Assembly: GCA_949317995.1 (NCBI GenBank)
Contig: OX439040.1
Span: 28,126,030 to 28,190,029 of the forward strand
Direction of reading: 5' to 3'
Origin: Acholoe squamosa
Taxonomy: Eukaryota > Annelida > Polychaeta > Phyllodocida > Polynoidae
Length of the DNA: 64,000 nt
How positions within the stretch are numbered: position 1 is the stretch's first letter; every line of letters begins with the position of its first letter. Below are positions 45,766-58,085 of this stretch, one piece after another. The translations under genes and the position numbers were made by a program. Under the pieces are notes generated by a model that was not told where the DNA came from, did not search any database, and saw nothing but the letters and a program-made list of their open reading frames with translations.

Positions 45766-48299
45766 GAAACACACAATACATTTAGCGCCCCCTTTAGGTG
45801 CCATTGCTTATTATGTACCGAGGGTGTTTATCCCCATCAGATATATACAGTATATGCAGCCTTGAGTATGTATCATACCACCCCTGACATCATGGTTTAC
45901 TTTCCCCAGATGTCTGCATTATTTGGGCGTGGGCACATTTGGGATCCTATGGGTGTTCATTTCAGTACGTCTAACTTGAGCTTCACCGAATTCACAAACG
46001 AGTGGCACACCACTTGGCACAGTGAGCCCCCAAATGGAGGTGCTTATCACCTGCTATGGGAACATCCTGATCGCAAGATCCATTCAGTGGGATACACTTC
46101 AAGGCGCCTCCTAACCCCCCCCCCCATAATTGTAATTAGAGCATCTCTATTATAAGATGTTGTATTCCAATACTCCCCGTTGTAGGTACAGAATAGTTGC
46201 AATATCCTATAATTAAGCTAATATCAACATGATATATCCAACAAAAAGACACAGCACACAAATTTTATTTTGAAATCCCCAGCAGTCTTACAGAATTCAG
46301 AGAAGACAAGATGCCAAATAGAACAACATTTTCACATTACCCCTCACTATACGGCACATGGCTATTGTCTTATTGACCAATGGGAAGCATCCCTGGCATA
46401 AACTGCGGAGTCGGGGGCTGAAGGTGTTAGTCATAGTGGAGTCGGGGTCTAATGGCGGCCCCCAGCTGATAATGGCTATGTGAGCTATATCATGAGGTTG
46501 TCCCCCACGTAGACATGGAGATGGCCCACTGAGATGAGCACACCTCACCATCTACCCACCTGAAGCTCATGTGATAATCCACTGAACACCACCCTGAATA
46601 AATGATGGCCTTCATCATGTCACGTGACCTAATTAGTAGTCACGCAGTACACGGGAGCAGCCCGTGCGGGTACAATGCCCGTCATGTACATTTACTAATG
46701 TGTGACTTTGACCATGATAAAAAGGAGCAGCTAGAGACAGAGGAATGGTTATTCCCCAGGGGTTGCTGTAGTAGTACCCATTAAGATATACGGACTTAGC
46801 AGGATTATTTATTAGCCAGTGAGATAATCCCAACGATTCACTGCGGTCCTCTTGGGGGCCGACTGGTACCTATCTGATAGGTCCTATCAGTAGAACTCGC
46901 TGGTAACAAGCTCCAGTAATGGCGGCGCCCATGGACCGACCTGCTAACTCGGAATAGGTCTTATCTTCTCTTCAAATAGTATGATGTAGCTGAGATATGG
47001 TTTCCAGAACCCTTTGCTTGTATGTACGTTTGTATGGTCTTATGAAAGTGGCCCCTACACGGGTAGAATTTAGGCTGAAATTCAGAAATCAACCTCTACA
47101 TACATGTATGTGCATGAATTATCAATACACTTGCACTAAATATATCCTAAAAAAATACCATTCTAGTATCCATAGGTTTATACATAGTAGATCCTTTGGA
47201 AAACCAGTTAAACAATGCTAATGCTACAGTTGCTTCTACTTTGAGGGACATAGTTTCAACGAGGACACACATACGATGGAAAGCATGGACCACTGATATC
47301 ATGAATAAAAGTCAGATATTGTCACACCCTGCCGAAAGGCAAGACCCATTGCATCAGTTTCTCTGGGATTTCACTCGAATTCAATTTATTTCTTTTGTGG
47401 CTAGTATTCATATCAGAAATATTTTCTCAATCCTGAATGACAGATGGAGTCGTTGCATTAAGAGGTCCTGGCAAGCAAGCCGCACAGACAAACGTATATT
47501 GCTTGAATTCAGGTCTGGAAAGGCAAACCTCGAGGATATACCTTGTGAACCACCTTTGCAAAATTATCATATTTTGAAAACCAATTTCATCTCGGAACCC
47601 TACTGAAGTGTTCACCGTCCTCCCTGTATGTTAACCAAAAGTGCAAGCTTCACTTTGTGCCAAGTAGAGCATTTGGTTTTGTAAGGGCTCAATATCAAGC
47701 CCCAGGGGCTCCTTGTAGAATTCACTCAGGAAGTTCTTATATGTATGGTGTGTCTTATAGGTGAGCCATTACGACAAGTTACATTAATCCTATGGCCTAT
47801 AACCAGTGCAAATTGCAAACCTTCGATTGATATTGAGGATCACTGGTTAAAATGCGTAAGTCTACACAACTATATGCTCTCATTTGGTCAATGTAACGGA
47901 TACTACACAATAAACCTTCGTTACAATGAGTACTTTTGGATCAAACTACCTTTATCGAGATGTATGCACAAATCCTCGAAGACAAAACCCAGCTTATTAT
48001 GAGCTTGGAGGTATAGATCCTTGTAAAACATGTTTACCTGGTCTTTGGCCAAAACCGAGGCCCCAGCTGGAAATGAAGAGGTCCCCTGCCAGTGCCAGAT
48101 AAATCCTACTTACCGCTTTTTGCATCACATATATGTCATATATATGTAGGTAGGTATGATAGGTAGGATACAACTATTTGTCAGGTTATTGATGATGCTA
48201 TCAATCCGTACTGGCTAAGAACAATGTCAATATGCAACATGCTATGGCTTAACCACCCAACTCTGCCAACTGTAGGCCAACCGACCCAATAAAAGGTGA
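45766..48299. other. Unassigned stretch
   Basis: About 2.5 kb. A 136-codon frame at 47196-47606 (+) is the longest here and has protein-like composition, but no family or splice context I recognise. Other frames are shorter. Confidence 0.5.
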
Positions 48300-48500
48300 A
48301 ATGTGTTTGAAATACCAACTACATTTACCCACAGCCAGATATGAGATCCATACTGGCTGCAATCGGGCTGTATTCACTGCCTGCTGCAGACCCCGATAAC
48401 TGCCCTCACGTCATCAGCAGTTATCAATGGCCAGTAGTAAAGCCGGGACCAACACAGTTCTCTAAAAAGGTCAAACACGTAAAATAGGCTGGAACAATTT
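48300..48500. repeat. Dispersed repeat, copy 1
   Basis: ctgcagaccccgataactgc and cagcagttatcaatggcc resemble ctgcagaccctgataactgt and acagcggttatcaatgaccg at about 52790-52850, with weaker similarity around. Each copy contains a gataactg...cagttatc inverted pair. Confidence 0.6.
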
Positions 48501-48741
48501 CATAATCGGCTTATGCCTACAAAATGTCCACTACAAGAATTTATATTTTAGAATGCCGTGTCCCTACTTTACCCTTATTCATACACATCAGTAGGTATAC
48601 ATGCGAGTTGTGCAAAGCTGTATATATGTAGTGTCGAAAGAGAAAGAACAAAAGTACCAGTGCACTACAACACTTCAATACCAGTGGATGAATATGGCAT
48701 GAGTAGCGTTATATTCTTAAAGATTGTCTGTGCCTTTGAGC

Positions 48742-48796
48742 ATGGTAGCCGCATGGTAGTCGCATGGTAGCCGCATGGTAGCCGCATGGTAGCTAA
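48742..48796. repeat. 11-bp tandem repeat catggtagccg, five copies
   Basis: Five units of gcatggtagcc, one with a substitution (gtcg). Confidence 0.95.
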
Positions 48797-49203
48797 AGGC
48801 TTTGCTCATAGTATTAATATGTTCGACCACCTTGTGAGCACTAACGAAACACAGATTTAGAGACGAGGGAAATGGGGGGGGGGCACCTACGGTTGATGGT
48901 GTTGCAGAGGAGGGCATATATGTAGAGGGGTGAAGGTGGGTCGGGGTGGGACAAGACCATGCATGTGACCTGGGGCTCTGGAGGAGTGGGTCCTAGGGGA
49001 TGACTGGTGGGGACTGATGGAGACATTAATAAGGACGTGGGGGTAATAAGGACGAGGGATTCGTACATCCTCCCAAGCCGTGGACATAGACCTGGGCTAA
49101 TAGCCTATTTTACATTACTTGACTTTGTCATAGCCAGCTGACAAATTACAAAGGTTTATATTATAAACGCTAGTGGCGCCCGGACAAGCCCATCTCCTGA
49201 TGC

Positions 49204-49206
<3 letters not shown>
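48797..49206. other. Unassigned stretch
   Basis: No supported feature. Confidence 0.5.

Positions 49207-49266
<60 letters not shown>
49207..49266. repeat. (AT)n microsatellite
   Basis: Uninterrupted at repeat, about 59 bp. Confidence 0.97.
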
Positions 49267-49268
<2 letters not shown>

Positions 49269-50019
49269 ATATTTTGGATTTACATGAATTAAGCATATTA
49301 AGACCTGTTACATCAAGGCGCACATCTGACGGATTTACAAGGACAAATAAAGTATAGAGTATAGGAATATTTTGTATAGAATTATAAAACCTATTATGTC
49401 CGTAATACAGCTATCATGAAATAATGTGAATTTTCGCAACTTTTAGAACAGATCAAGCTCTTTAGGCCTACTGAAATGGAAACATGACTGGCTAGACGTT
49501 ACTCTATCATCTGCCCATACCCTCTAGCCTCTGTAGTTTGGCCTGAGGTCAGTGGAAGCTTCCTGCTGGCATCGTAGTTCATCAGATAAAAGCACATCAT
49601 AGACCTACCATTTTCCCTTCTACACACGCACACAACACGCACACAGAAAGAAGTCCACCACTGAAAAGAAATAACACCATCCTAGATGTTACACCACCCA
49701 GAGTGAGACTTCAATTGCTGACGTCTTCCGGGTCTGGTTGCCAAGCCCAACTAATGAAGAAGGGAATTACAAATGCATGCAGACGTTGTGGTAGAGTATA
49801 TTGGGTTATATGTGCGTGGATTCGTCATAATGATGTAACATTACATAAATTGAAACTTATATATGTGGAATCATCTACAATATTGTAAGAATACTGTAAT
49901 TTGATACACATTTCATTGTTAATTTTGAAATGTTGGTGGTAGGCTGTGGTTACTACAGTGCACCTTCAGTGTGTTAAGGGTGTGAAAGCAGATTAACGGG
50001 GGGGGGGCAGAATCTCCAG
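49267..50019. other. Unassigned stretch
   Basis: No supported gene or repeat. Confidence 0.5.
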
Positions 50020-50028
50020 TAGGAATGT

Positions 50029-50450
50029 GTTGTGACAGGTAGTGAGAGGGGAGCTTTCTGTCCCTGGCAACTTGTGAAAACACAAACAGGGAAGGGGTAT
50101 ATATATGGGGCTGGGTCTCAGTGGAGAGACACACCCCTTACCAGAGTCACGAGGTCAGTCCCGCTTCCGGTGAGGCTTCCTGTTTACTTCTATGTGTAAG
50201 GTCAGAGGGTGAACCTGCATTTGCTGGTTCCCCCAATTTTCTACCTGTGCATTGGCACCCCAGGTGGACAAAGGAGACTGGGGACAAGAGCTGGTTACTG
50301 AGGTACCCCTCTTTGATCCTAGGCCCTTCACGGGTGGCAAAGGAGAGTTGGGACTAGAGCCTTCACTCCCTCTTACTACTACTATGCCTAGGATTGCCTC
50401 TGCTTGGCGACAGTCTCTCACACTCTTCAATCCTTGGTGAAACCGTGACC
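50029..50450 (+). promoter_or_regulatory. Promoter-like region, possibly an old LTR with PBS
   Basis: tatatatat (50098-50106) is followed by an initiator-like tctcagtgg (50115). About 315 nt later comes tccttggtgaaaccgtgacc (50431), resembling a retroelement PBS preceded by a short spacer. The start tgttgtgacagg could be an LTR start. No gag or pol follows and no second copy is present, so this is only a suggestion. Confidence 0.25.
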
Positions 50451-51299
50451 AGAGTCAGGACAGGATATCAGGCAGGCACACAGCAGCCAAGAGCACCATG
50501 GGGGAGGCTACTCCGTAGACGCTCTGAGGGAACCTCAGAGACCAAGTGTGTCTGTTGTAGTCTGTTTGGTCAGCCAGATTGGCTGAGTGCCCAGTTCTCA
50601 CAGAAGTACTTACTGTCAGGTCCAATGCTTCCACCAACACTTCCCTCAATGTATATCCAAAGATTCACAATACACAAAGCACTTGAAATACTTGTAATAA
50701 TTAATAATCCAAGTGATTTTCAAATCTCCCTCCCTAACTCCAAATCATTGTCGGCCATCTTGAAGCCAGGTGTAGCCACCTAGTGCCAAAAAGACTACAC
50801 TATTCTTGGTTGGTTAGCCCTGTTTCAAAAGGAGGCTAACACCAGGTAGCATTCCCAGCATGTTGACAATGGAGGCCATTGAGGTAGTGATATCTAAGCT
50901 CAAGATAAACACGTCAGATTTATTGGATATATCTCATGTTTCAGTCAATATAAGCTGATGTACATAAAAACTACATGTTTGTGAATAGGAGGGACAATAT
51001 CCAGGAACTGACAGTGAGTACTTAGTTCAGACTAGCCATGTGTTTGTGCCACTATAGACTTGTATACATCTTGGATCCTGCCTGTGTGCAGGCAGGTATT
51101 TCGGCCTAGGGGGAGGCATGGTTGAGGTGTGGGTGTAGTTCTGTCCTGGATCATGAGCAGTACCACAAGTGCAGTAGTCCCAACACGAGATCAGGCTTGG
51201 TCGAGGACATTATTAAGAGCGAATTGTACATCACAGATGTAAAGGCCAAGAGATCGTAGTAGAGATGTGTAATTACTAAGTGACTGGGCACCTGATCAT
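50451..51299. other. Unassigned stretch
   Basis: Open frames near 50394-50783 (+) and 50155-50430 (-) show no family. No other feature. Confidence 0.5.
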
Positions 51300-51460
51300 C
51301 ATACTATGTGAGACAAACACAATAGGGACACTTTATGTATGCACTGTGGTCGGGCCAGGCACCATGAGTGGTACAGGACCATCATAGGTGAGACAAACAC
51401 AATTGAAACGTTTTATACACGCACTGTGGCCGGGGTAGGCACCGTGAGAGGCGCTATATA
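51300..51460. repeat. Two-copy tandem repeat, about 85 bp
   Basis: gtgagacaaacacaatagggacac and gtgagacaaacacaattgaaacg are each followed by gcactgtggtcgggccaggc or gcactgtggccggggtaggc. Confidence 0.75.
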
Positions 51461-53439
51461 CAACATAGACTTGCACAGGTCTTGCTAATAGCAATGATAA
51501 TGATATTAGTTAACTTCGTAGTGTTGCCATTCTACTGGAGAAAAAAAAATGAATTGCCTAAATGACTAGAATCTAGTCTACACCACGGTCTTCATCATGG
51601 TTGACTGATTTTAGTAGATGAGCTATAGTAAAGGATTTTGGCTGTTTTTTACATGACCTGCTGTCTCCTTTTACACGACGTATATATGGCCGAGGAGACA
51701 AGTCTCTCGGCCAAAAAGGACCTTAGGCAGGTATGAGGTTGAGTTACACCTTGGAACTGTGGAGGCCAGCCTGGACTGTCTTGGGTGGGTGAGGTGCTAG
51801 GAAGGCATTTTGCCCAATAAGGTATTAGTAAAGGCTAATGGTTTTGTATGTGCAGATTATTATAATCTGAGTGATATAATTATGTGCTACGGAGATATTA
51901 TTTGACATTTGAGATGTAAATTGAGAGTTGCACGTAATTAAAACTATAAGAATAATTTGTGACATATTGATAATGATATCTCTTGAGATAGTGAATAACA
52001 CCAATAAATGTATTATGAAACCGCATTCTAGCTCCCTTTTGATATGCAGTAATACATTTAGATCCCAAGTATTTTGATAGTTATTAGTAACTGGAATATA
52101 GTATAAAAGTAATTTAAATGTTAAGGGGAAAGGACTTGATTCTACCCCCTAATCCAAATTTATCCGGAGTGGGTGGTTTCAACCTCCCCCTAACAAGTAA
52201 CTCGCTAGTGCTATATCTGACTTTACTTGTGTTATCCACATGCTTCTGGATCAAAGCAATTGTGTCATCAAGTAACCAGACAAAACTTTTCTCCATGGAT
52301 GTTTGATGATGATATGTAGACATGAGGCTTTAAGACATAACGAATTCCTTTAAAAAAACTTAAGGACAGCTCATGTAGCCCCGCCCCCTTCCATTCACCA
52401 CCCATTGCCAAGTTAAACGTACGCAACCATGTGTCACCTAATGCAAAATGGCATCAAGGTAAAACACTGACAGCAACATGGATCGAATTTTTTGTTCACC
52501 CGTATTAGTTGTTTTAACTGTGGAGCCTTAATTGCTGCCTTTCTCTCAGAAGAAGACCTCTTAATCCATTCTTGACTAACGGCCATTCCAGCATACACTT
52601 AACGTCCATGTTTCTGTCATCTCTGACATGTGATCGAACCAATAGTAGACACCACTGCCTTCCCTGCACGTGGCGTGTAAGCCATTAAATGTCAATGATT
52701 AAATGAAAGGAGAAAAAATAAAAGAAACTGATGATTGAAACAGATCTGCCCACACCCTAATACCAGTGCCAGTTGACTTAAATCGCTGGGACCTGCAGAC
52801 CCTGATAACTGTCTACGCCCGGTCAACAGCGGTTATCAATGACCGCTGCAGCAGTTTTAGTTAGGGAACTGTAGATCATTCAATCCTCTTCAAAAACGCC
52901 AAACATCAAAAGAGATCTAACAAATGAATGATCCGCTTATATCCAAAGAATAATGCTGGTATTCCGATCACATTGAATGAATCTTTGCATTTCTTATCAA
53001 ACATAAAAGGCAGGCATGACATAAATCTAGGCCACAAATTCTTAGATGCCCTCAGAAATACTATTTTTCAGGACTTTTACAAGCCTGATCCAAATCTAAA
53101 TTCAGGCAGGGAATCCAAATGGTTTCTAGCACGTGCCTTCTAAGAATACAATCCATTGATTCTACTGCTCCCAAAATACGTAGAAATCTAATCACTTTTA
53201 AATCTATAAGCAGCTATAAGCTACATATCTGATTTATTAACCTCGCCTGCTATTGCATTGTGCTCACATATATTATTTTATCTAATGATTTGGGCCTGGA
53301 CAGTGCTTTTTTGCTCATAACGCACTCTCAGACCTTTTCTTCGCCTTCAAGAAGCTGCTGGTTTCAATCCGGACATGTTAATAAATTGGCGAAGCATACA
53401 AAGTCAACTACGCCATAGTTTTCCAGTTAAAACCGTTTA
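51461..53439. other. Mostly unassigned stretch
   Basis: Includes the second copy of the 48.3 kb dispersed repeat at about 52740-52890. No supported gene. Confidence 0.5.
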
Positions 53440-53515
53440 GGGTTCAGCGGGGAATCGATCCCCGGCAGCTGTGGCAGGAGGCGAGCTCGCTGTCCACTAT
53501 ATGAAGCCGACCAGT
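53440..53515 (-). mobile_element. tRNA-like SINE head, copy B
   Basis: Minus strand: A-box-like tatagtggacagcgagc and B-box-like ggggatcgattcccc, spaced as in a tRNA. It is followed at 53648-53712 by the conserved SINE body block shared with 3654-3728 and 3870-3945. Confidence 0.6.
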
Positions 53516-53639
53516 GATACAAAGCAATCTACATCAAGGATTTGAAAAAGTTTTCCGACATACCTGAAGTTTACACACCTCGTTAGTATAGAATCCAATA
53601 GAGCCAGGTGGAGTTATTAACAGAGAACCATCCTTAGAT

Positions 53640-54100
53640 ATCCTAGATGAACATGCCATGCCTAATTTCTCCATTTTCTTCGAAATAAATAAGAATCCAA
53701 TGATTTTTCATATTGAGTGTCGGCACTCGCCATTACGGCTTACTGACCTTTGACCCGTAAGTGTGTCACGGGCCGACATCCGGTCTACTTTCACAGTATC
53801 AACACGGCCCGGCTTGGCATTTCACTTCGATATATAAAGAATCTATTGGCTTTTGGACTCTATAGACCCCAGAATGGCAATGAAACATGGTGAGAATAAT
53901 CCTCGGCACCATGTAGTAAAGAATAGATAGGTTAAAAGGTTAATATCCATAGCGATACGGGTCAGCACACGTATTTGACCTAGTTGTTACATCCGGGCAC
54001 CTCCCCGCTTCGTCAGCAAGACGAAATGGCTGTACCGGGCTGTGTGCGTTGGATCGCTATGGAAAATCAATGGATTCTTATTTATTTCAAAGAAAATGGA
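53640..54100. repeat. SINE-body blocks (one direct, one inverted)
   Basis: 53648-53712 (ctccattttcttcgaaataa, ataagaatccaatgattttt) and the reverse complement at 54053-54100 (ggaaaatcaatggattctta, tttcaaagaaaatgg). They match the 3.65 kb block. Confidence 0.7.
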
Positions 54101-54214
54101 TACAAAATGTAGGCGAACACCAACTAGAGATCGTATATTTGTTGGTGTTAGAAGTACAGGACTTGACATGCTTGGATTCTACCCGAAAAGTCTTTGGAAA
54201 GACGAGGGTATGAC

Positions 54215-54340
54215 GGGTGGAGTAAAAACAATGGCTACGGTGGCTTGGAAAACCGTGCGGATCGCATGCACTTACAAAATGTCTTCTCCTGGATTAATTC
54301 AGGGGTTATAAGGTAAGAAATTAATACAAAATGGAGACAA
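54215..54340 (+). repeat. Dispersed repeat block, copy 2
   Basis: aaaacaatggctacggtgg, tgcacttacaaaatgtcttct and ggtaagaaattaatacaaaa (54312-54331) match 4032-4138. The reading frame that looks like a signal peptide in copy 1 is not preserved. Confidence 0.75.
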
Positions 54341-54356
54341 ATGTTAGATAAACGCA

Positions 54357-54454
54357 TTAATGTATGTTATGGGAAAGCACTCCTGGATTTACGCTTCGCA
54401 TTCGTGGATTATCAACCCGTAAATCCACTCGTGCTCTCCCATAACATACATTAA
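54357..54454. repeat. Hairpin next to repeat block, copy 2
   Basis: Arms ttaatgtatgttatgggaaa...ggatttacg (54357-54393) and its near-perfect inverse (54418-54454), loop about 24 nt. It occupies the same position relative to the aaattaatacaaaatgga block as the unrelated hairpin at 4169-4237. Confidence 0.88.
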
Positions 54455-55099
54455 ATGCTACATAGTTAAATGAAGAACAATAACTTTCTTTTGTCATGCC
54501 TGGCATTTGTGTAGCTAATATCAATAGCTTTGATACTGCTGCAAACCATATTTAATCCAAACGTGGCTCCTCCATCGCATTATCACATGCATTGGAACCA
54601 ATTTTATAGGTTATTATATAATGGTTTTAACACTCTCCATATATGTACAGTTCTAGCAGTTTGGGTAATCAAGAGTTCAACTTGGATCATACAACTACCC
54701 AGGTAGCAAGGATACATTGGGCCAATGTCGGCTTATATTGGGCCAAGCATGGACAAACATGGCCCAATGCTCAATTGCTGATTGGGTATAGCCGTCAGGA
54801 TGTATGTATTTCCACGCCAAATACCCTCAATTCCATGTACCTCGAATTATAAACACTGGTTTTGGGGTTATATTGCTTTGTTCTGGTACTAAGGCAGCCA
54901 TCTTAAAAAAAAGACAGCCAAACATTCCCAAAAATTTAGAGAAACCAGCTGTGATTAATTGTGAGTAATGCTGCATCTAGACATCTTAATTGGCTTCATT
55001 TTTTTTAAAGGTTGAAAATTTTTATTGACAAATCACTGGTGCAATACATGTGGTGTAGTGATGCCAATAAATCAGTGATACCTTACTTATTCACTTGTT
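54455..55099. other. Unassigned stretch
   Basis: Contains ttgggccaatgtcggcttat and neighbouring related words (54718-54775) as a short local repeat; no gene. Confidence 0.5.
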
Positions 55100-56461
55100 G
55101 CTTGTCTTTTTGGAACAAATAATTATAAAGATGTGGATGAATATACATGAATGTGGATGAATTACAAATAAAGAATATATACAGAACACATGGAAAAGAG
55201 AATGACACGTTATACATACAACAAAAATACAATGTCTTCACAGTACTTAAATATGTCGCAAGACATAGTCATCAATATAGAGTATTTGTGAGGCCATACA
55301 TTTCATCCTCAGTTAGGTGTTTACCCCTGTAAATTGTCTTGAGGCCACGTTTCTGCAGTCGATCAAGTTTTTTCAATAGGCCACCATTTGCGCCATCATA
55401 CACAAAACTGGCATAATCAAAAAGCGACAGTATCATTGATTTATAAACAGTATAAATACTAACACCTTCACTTATGTAATGTCTGAGCTTGTTAAACCTA
55501 AACAGTCTATGATTAACCTTGCTGTTCAAATCCTTTAATGCATGCTCAAGACTTAACAACTTATCAAGGCTCAGACCAAGGTAGGTGTATGACTCCACAT
55601 TTTCAATATTTTCCCCATTCAGCTGGAAATTAATCCCAGTAGTTCGCTTCAATTTTTGAGTGGTACCATACCAACAGACCTTAGTCTTTCTAGTGTTTAC
55701 TGTCAATCTCATGTTTTTAAACCAAGCACCAAGATTATCTATTGCATTTTGAAGTTTAACTCGTACTACGTCAGGATGATTGGAATGACTATACAGTACC
55801 AGGTCGTCTGCGTAGAGAACGTAGTCACATCCATTAAGGGATTCAGATACACCATTGATGTAGTATATAAATAATAATGGGCCCAAAACCGAGCCTCGGG
55901 GCACCCCAAATCTAACCTCCTCAGTGATAGAGTTAAAACCACTAATAGAAGTATACTACTTTCTCCCTGTTAAATATGACATGAACCAATTTAGAGCTCT
56001 ATCATGTAGACCTAGTTTACTTAATGATTCTATCAAATAACCATGATGCACACAGTCAAAGGCCTTTTTTAAGTCGACAAACAAGCCACTGTTACATGAC
56101 CTCTATATCTCTATTATCATAAAGTTTAGAGAGAAATTGAATAACGCATCCCCTGTTCCTCTGCCTTTCCGATAGCCATACTGTTTATCAGAGAGGCTTT
56201 TGGACTTATCCATGATATCATTGATATGGCAATGCATGAGTTTCTCAGCTATTTTTGACGGTGCAGAAAGGAGGGAAATGGGTCTCCAATTTGTGATTAG
56301 TTTAAGGTTACCTGTTTTCGGAATAGGGTTCACCCGTGCAGTTTTCCAGAAATCTGGAAATATTCCAGAATTAAAACTCAGTTTGAATAACCATACCATC
56401 TGGTTAAGAAGGAATTTCATCCCTTCTTTCAAGATATCACAGCATATCCCTATGATACCTA

Positions 56462-57415
56462 CGGAGCCCCTAATAGGACATACCAAAAATAATTTTTTCG
56501 CAGAAAAAATATTCTTGCGGGTACTGAAGAATTCTTGCGGGTACTGAAGAATTCTTGCGGGTACTGAAGAATTCTTGCAGGTACTGAAGAATTCTTGCGG
56601 GTACTGAAGAATTCTTGTGGGGACTGAACAATACCCGTAATACGGAGCCCCTAATAGGACATACTAAAAAGATTTTTTTCATGCAAAATATATTCCTGCG
56701 GATACAGGAACATTCCTGCGGAAACAGGGACATTCCTGCGGAAACAGGAACATTCTTGCGGAAACAGGAACATTCCTGCGGAAACAGGAACATAATAAAA
56801 AGATTTTTTTCATGCAAAATATATTCCTACAGGTACATGAACATTCCTGCGGAATCAGGAACATTCCTGCGGAAACAGGAACATACTAAAACGCCTTTTT
56901 TTCATGCAAGAATTATTCTGTACCCGCAAGAATTGTTCAGTACCCGCAAGAATTGTTCAGTATCCGCAAGAATTGTTCAGTACCCGCAAGAATTCTTCAG
57001 TACCCGCAAGAATTCTTCAGTATCCGCAAGAATTCGTCAGTATCCGCAAGAATTCGTCAGTATCCGCAAGAATTCTTCAGTACCCGCAAAAATATTTTTT
57101 CAGGGGAAAAGTTATTTGTGATATGTCCTTTTAGGGGCTCCGTACTACGTAGTGCCAACCCCATGTCCTTTGTCAAATTGAATGTTTTCTAAAAAAGATT
57201 TTTTTCTGCACCACAAAGAATTCGTTAACAGATGAAAAAAAAAATTTCAACCACAAAAAAATATTTCTGCACCTATAAGAATGCCCCTGTACCCACAAGA
57301 ATACCCCTGTATCCGCAAGAATTCTCCTGTATCCGCAGGAATGTTCCTGTACCCGCAGGAATTTTCTTTTTATGAACAAAAAAAATCTTTTTGGTATGTC
57401 CTTTTAGGGGCTCCG
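56462..57415. mobile_element. TA-flanked MITE with 20-bp arrays, outer copy in LINE
   Basis: Ends cggagcccctaataggacat and atgtccttttaggggctccg, with TA on each side (56460-56461, 57416-57417). Left part: six copies of gaattcttgcgggtactgaa. Right part: caagaattctcctgtatccg-type units near 57290-57360. It contains a complete second element (56643-57142). It splits the LINE RT between NKTSG and CDILKEG. Confidence 0.88.
56643..57142. mobile_element. Inner nested copy of the TA-flanked MITE
   Basis: 500 bp with the same ends, TA at 56641-56642 and 57143-57144. Its left array is a variant unit, gaacattcctgcggaaacag, five or more copies; its right array is gaattgttcagtacccgcaa/gaattcttcagtatccgcaa. 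An internal duplication of the left end (tttttttcatgcaaaatata) occurs near 56805. Confidence 0.88.
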
Positions 57416-58085
57416 TAGTTTCCAGAGGTTTTGTTCACATTTATTTCATTTATTAATAATTCAACAATTTCCTTGTTCATTTTAACATCTTCATACTTTG
57501 AGTCCAAGGGTTCTGAGAGGTTTCCTCTAACAGGGACACCATCATCAGTAATTCTTTCCAAAAGTACTCTACTAATGTTTGCAAAGTAAGTGTAGTATAG
57601 TCAACTGATTCTTGATTAGTTTTCATAAACCTGTCTTCCTATAAGAATAGGCGGCTGAACATTAACTTCTGACTTCATGACATTATTCACTGTTCTCCAG
57701 AACTTTAGTGGATCTTCTTTACAATCAGCAAGAGATTCCTTAACAAGGTTAGCTTTGGCAAATTCAACGGCTCGGCTAATCTTACAACGCAACACTTTAG
57801 CTCTAGTCAAGTAAGTAGGACATTTAGTGCGTAGAAAATAATTAACATTATCTTCACGTTCATGTATCAGACTGAGAATGTCAGGTGTCATCCACCTATT
57901 TCGTTTGTCAACAACTTCAATCTCGTGCCAGGGGCATTAAATGTCCAAGAAGTCTAATATAAGTTTCTCAACAAATAATCAGGCATCATTGGGGTCTTTC
58001 AGAAGATAAAACTGTTCCCAGTCGGCTCCACAAAGCCAATCTTTGAAGAGCTCAAGATTGAAGTCATATTTTCTTCTTCAGGTAG

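Larger units (their letters stand above)
55272..58085 (-). pseudogene. LINE (non-LTR retrotransposon) ORF2 remnant
   Basis: Minus strand. From 58085 downward: linker text between endonuclease and RT (DWEQFYLLKDPNDA, stop, then RNRWMTPDILSLIHERED), then KFWRTVNNVMKSEV and VELLINEINVNKTSG. The nested MITE 56462-57415 interrupts here. RT continues with CDILKEGMKFLLNQM, PIPKTGN, NWRPISLLSAPSKIAEKLM and KQYGYRKGRGT (56103-56486), VDLKKAFDCVHHGYL, a stop near 55950, then RGSVLGPLLF, YADDLVLYS (catalytic, intact) and the C-terminus to about 55272. Order and motifs fit a CR1/L2/Rex-type LINE. No endonuclease domain is visible, so it is 5' truncated, with several stops or shifts. Confidence 0.92.

Noticed and set aside
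47196-47606. 136-codon frame with protein-like composition
   Set aside because: No recognised motif, no neighbouring exons or repeats; kept only as a note in the region entry.
55656-55874. Plus-strand frame over the LINE
   Set aside because: Antisense to a clear reverse transcriptase.
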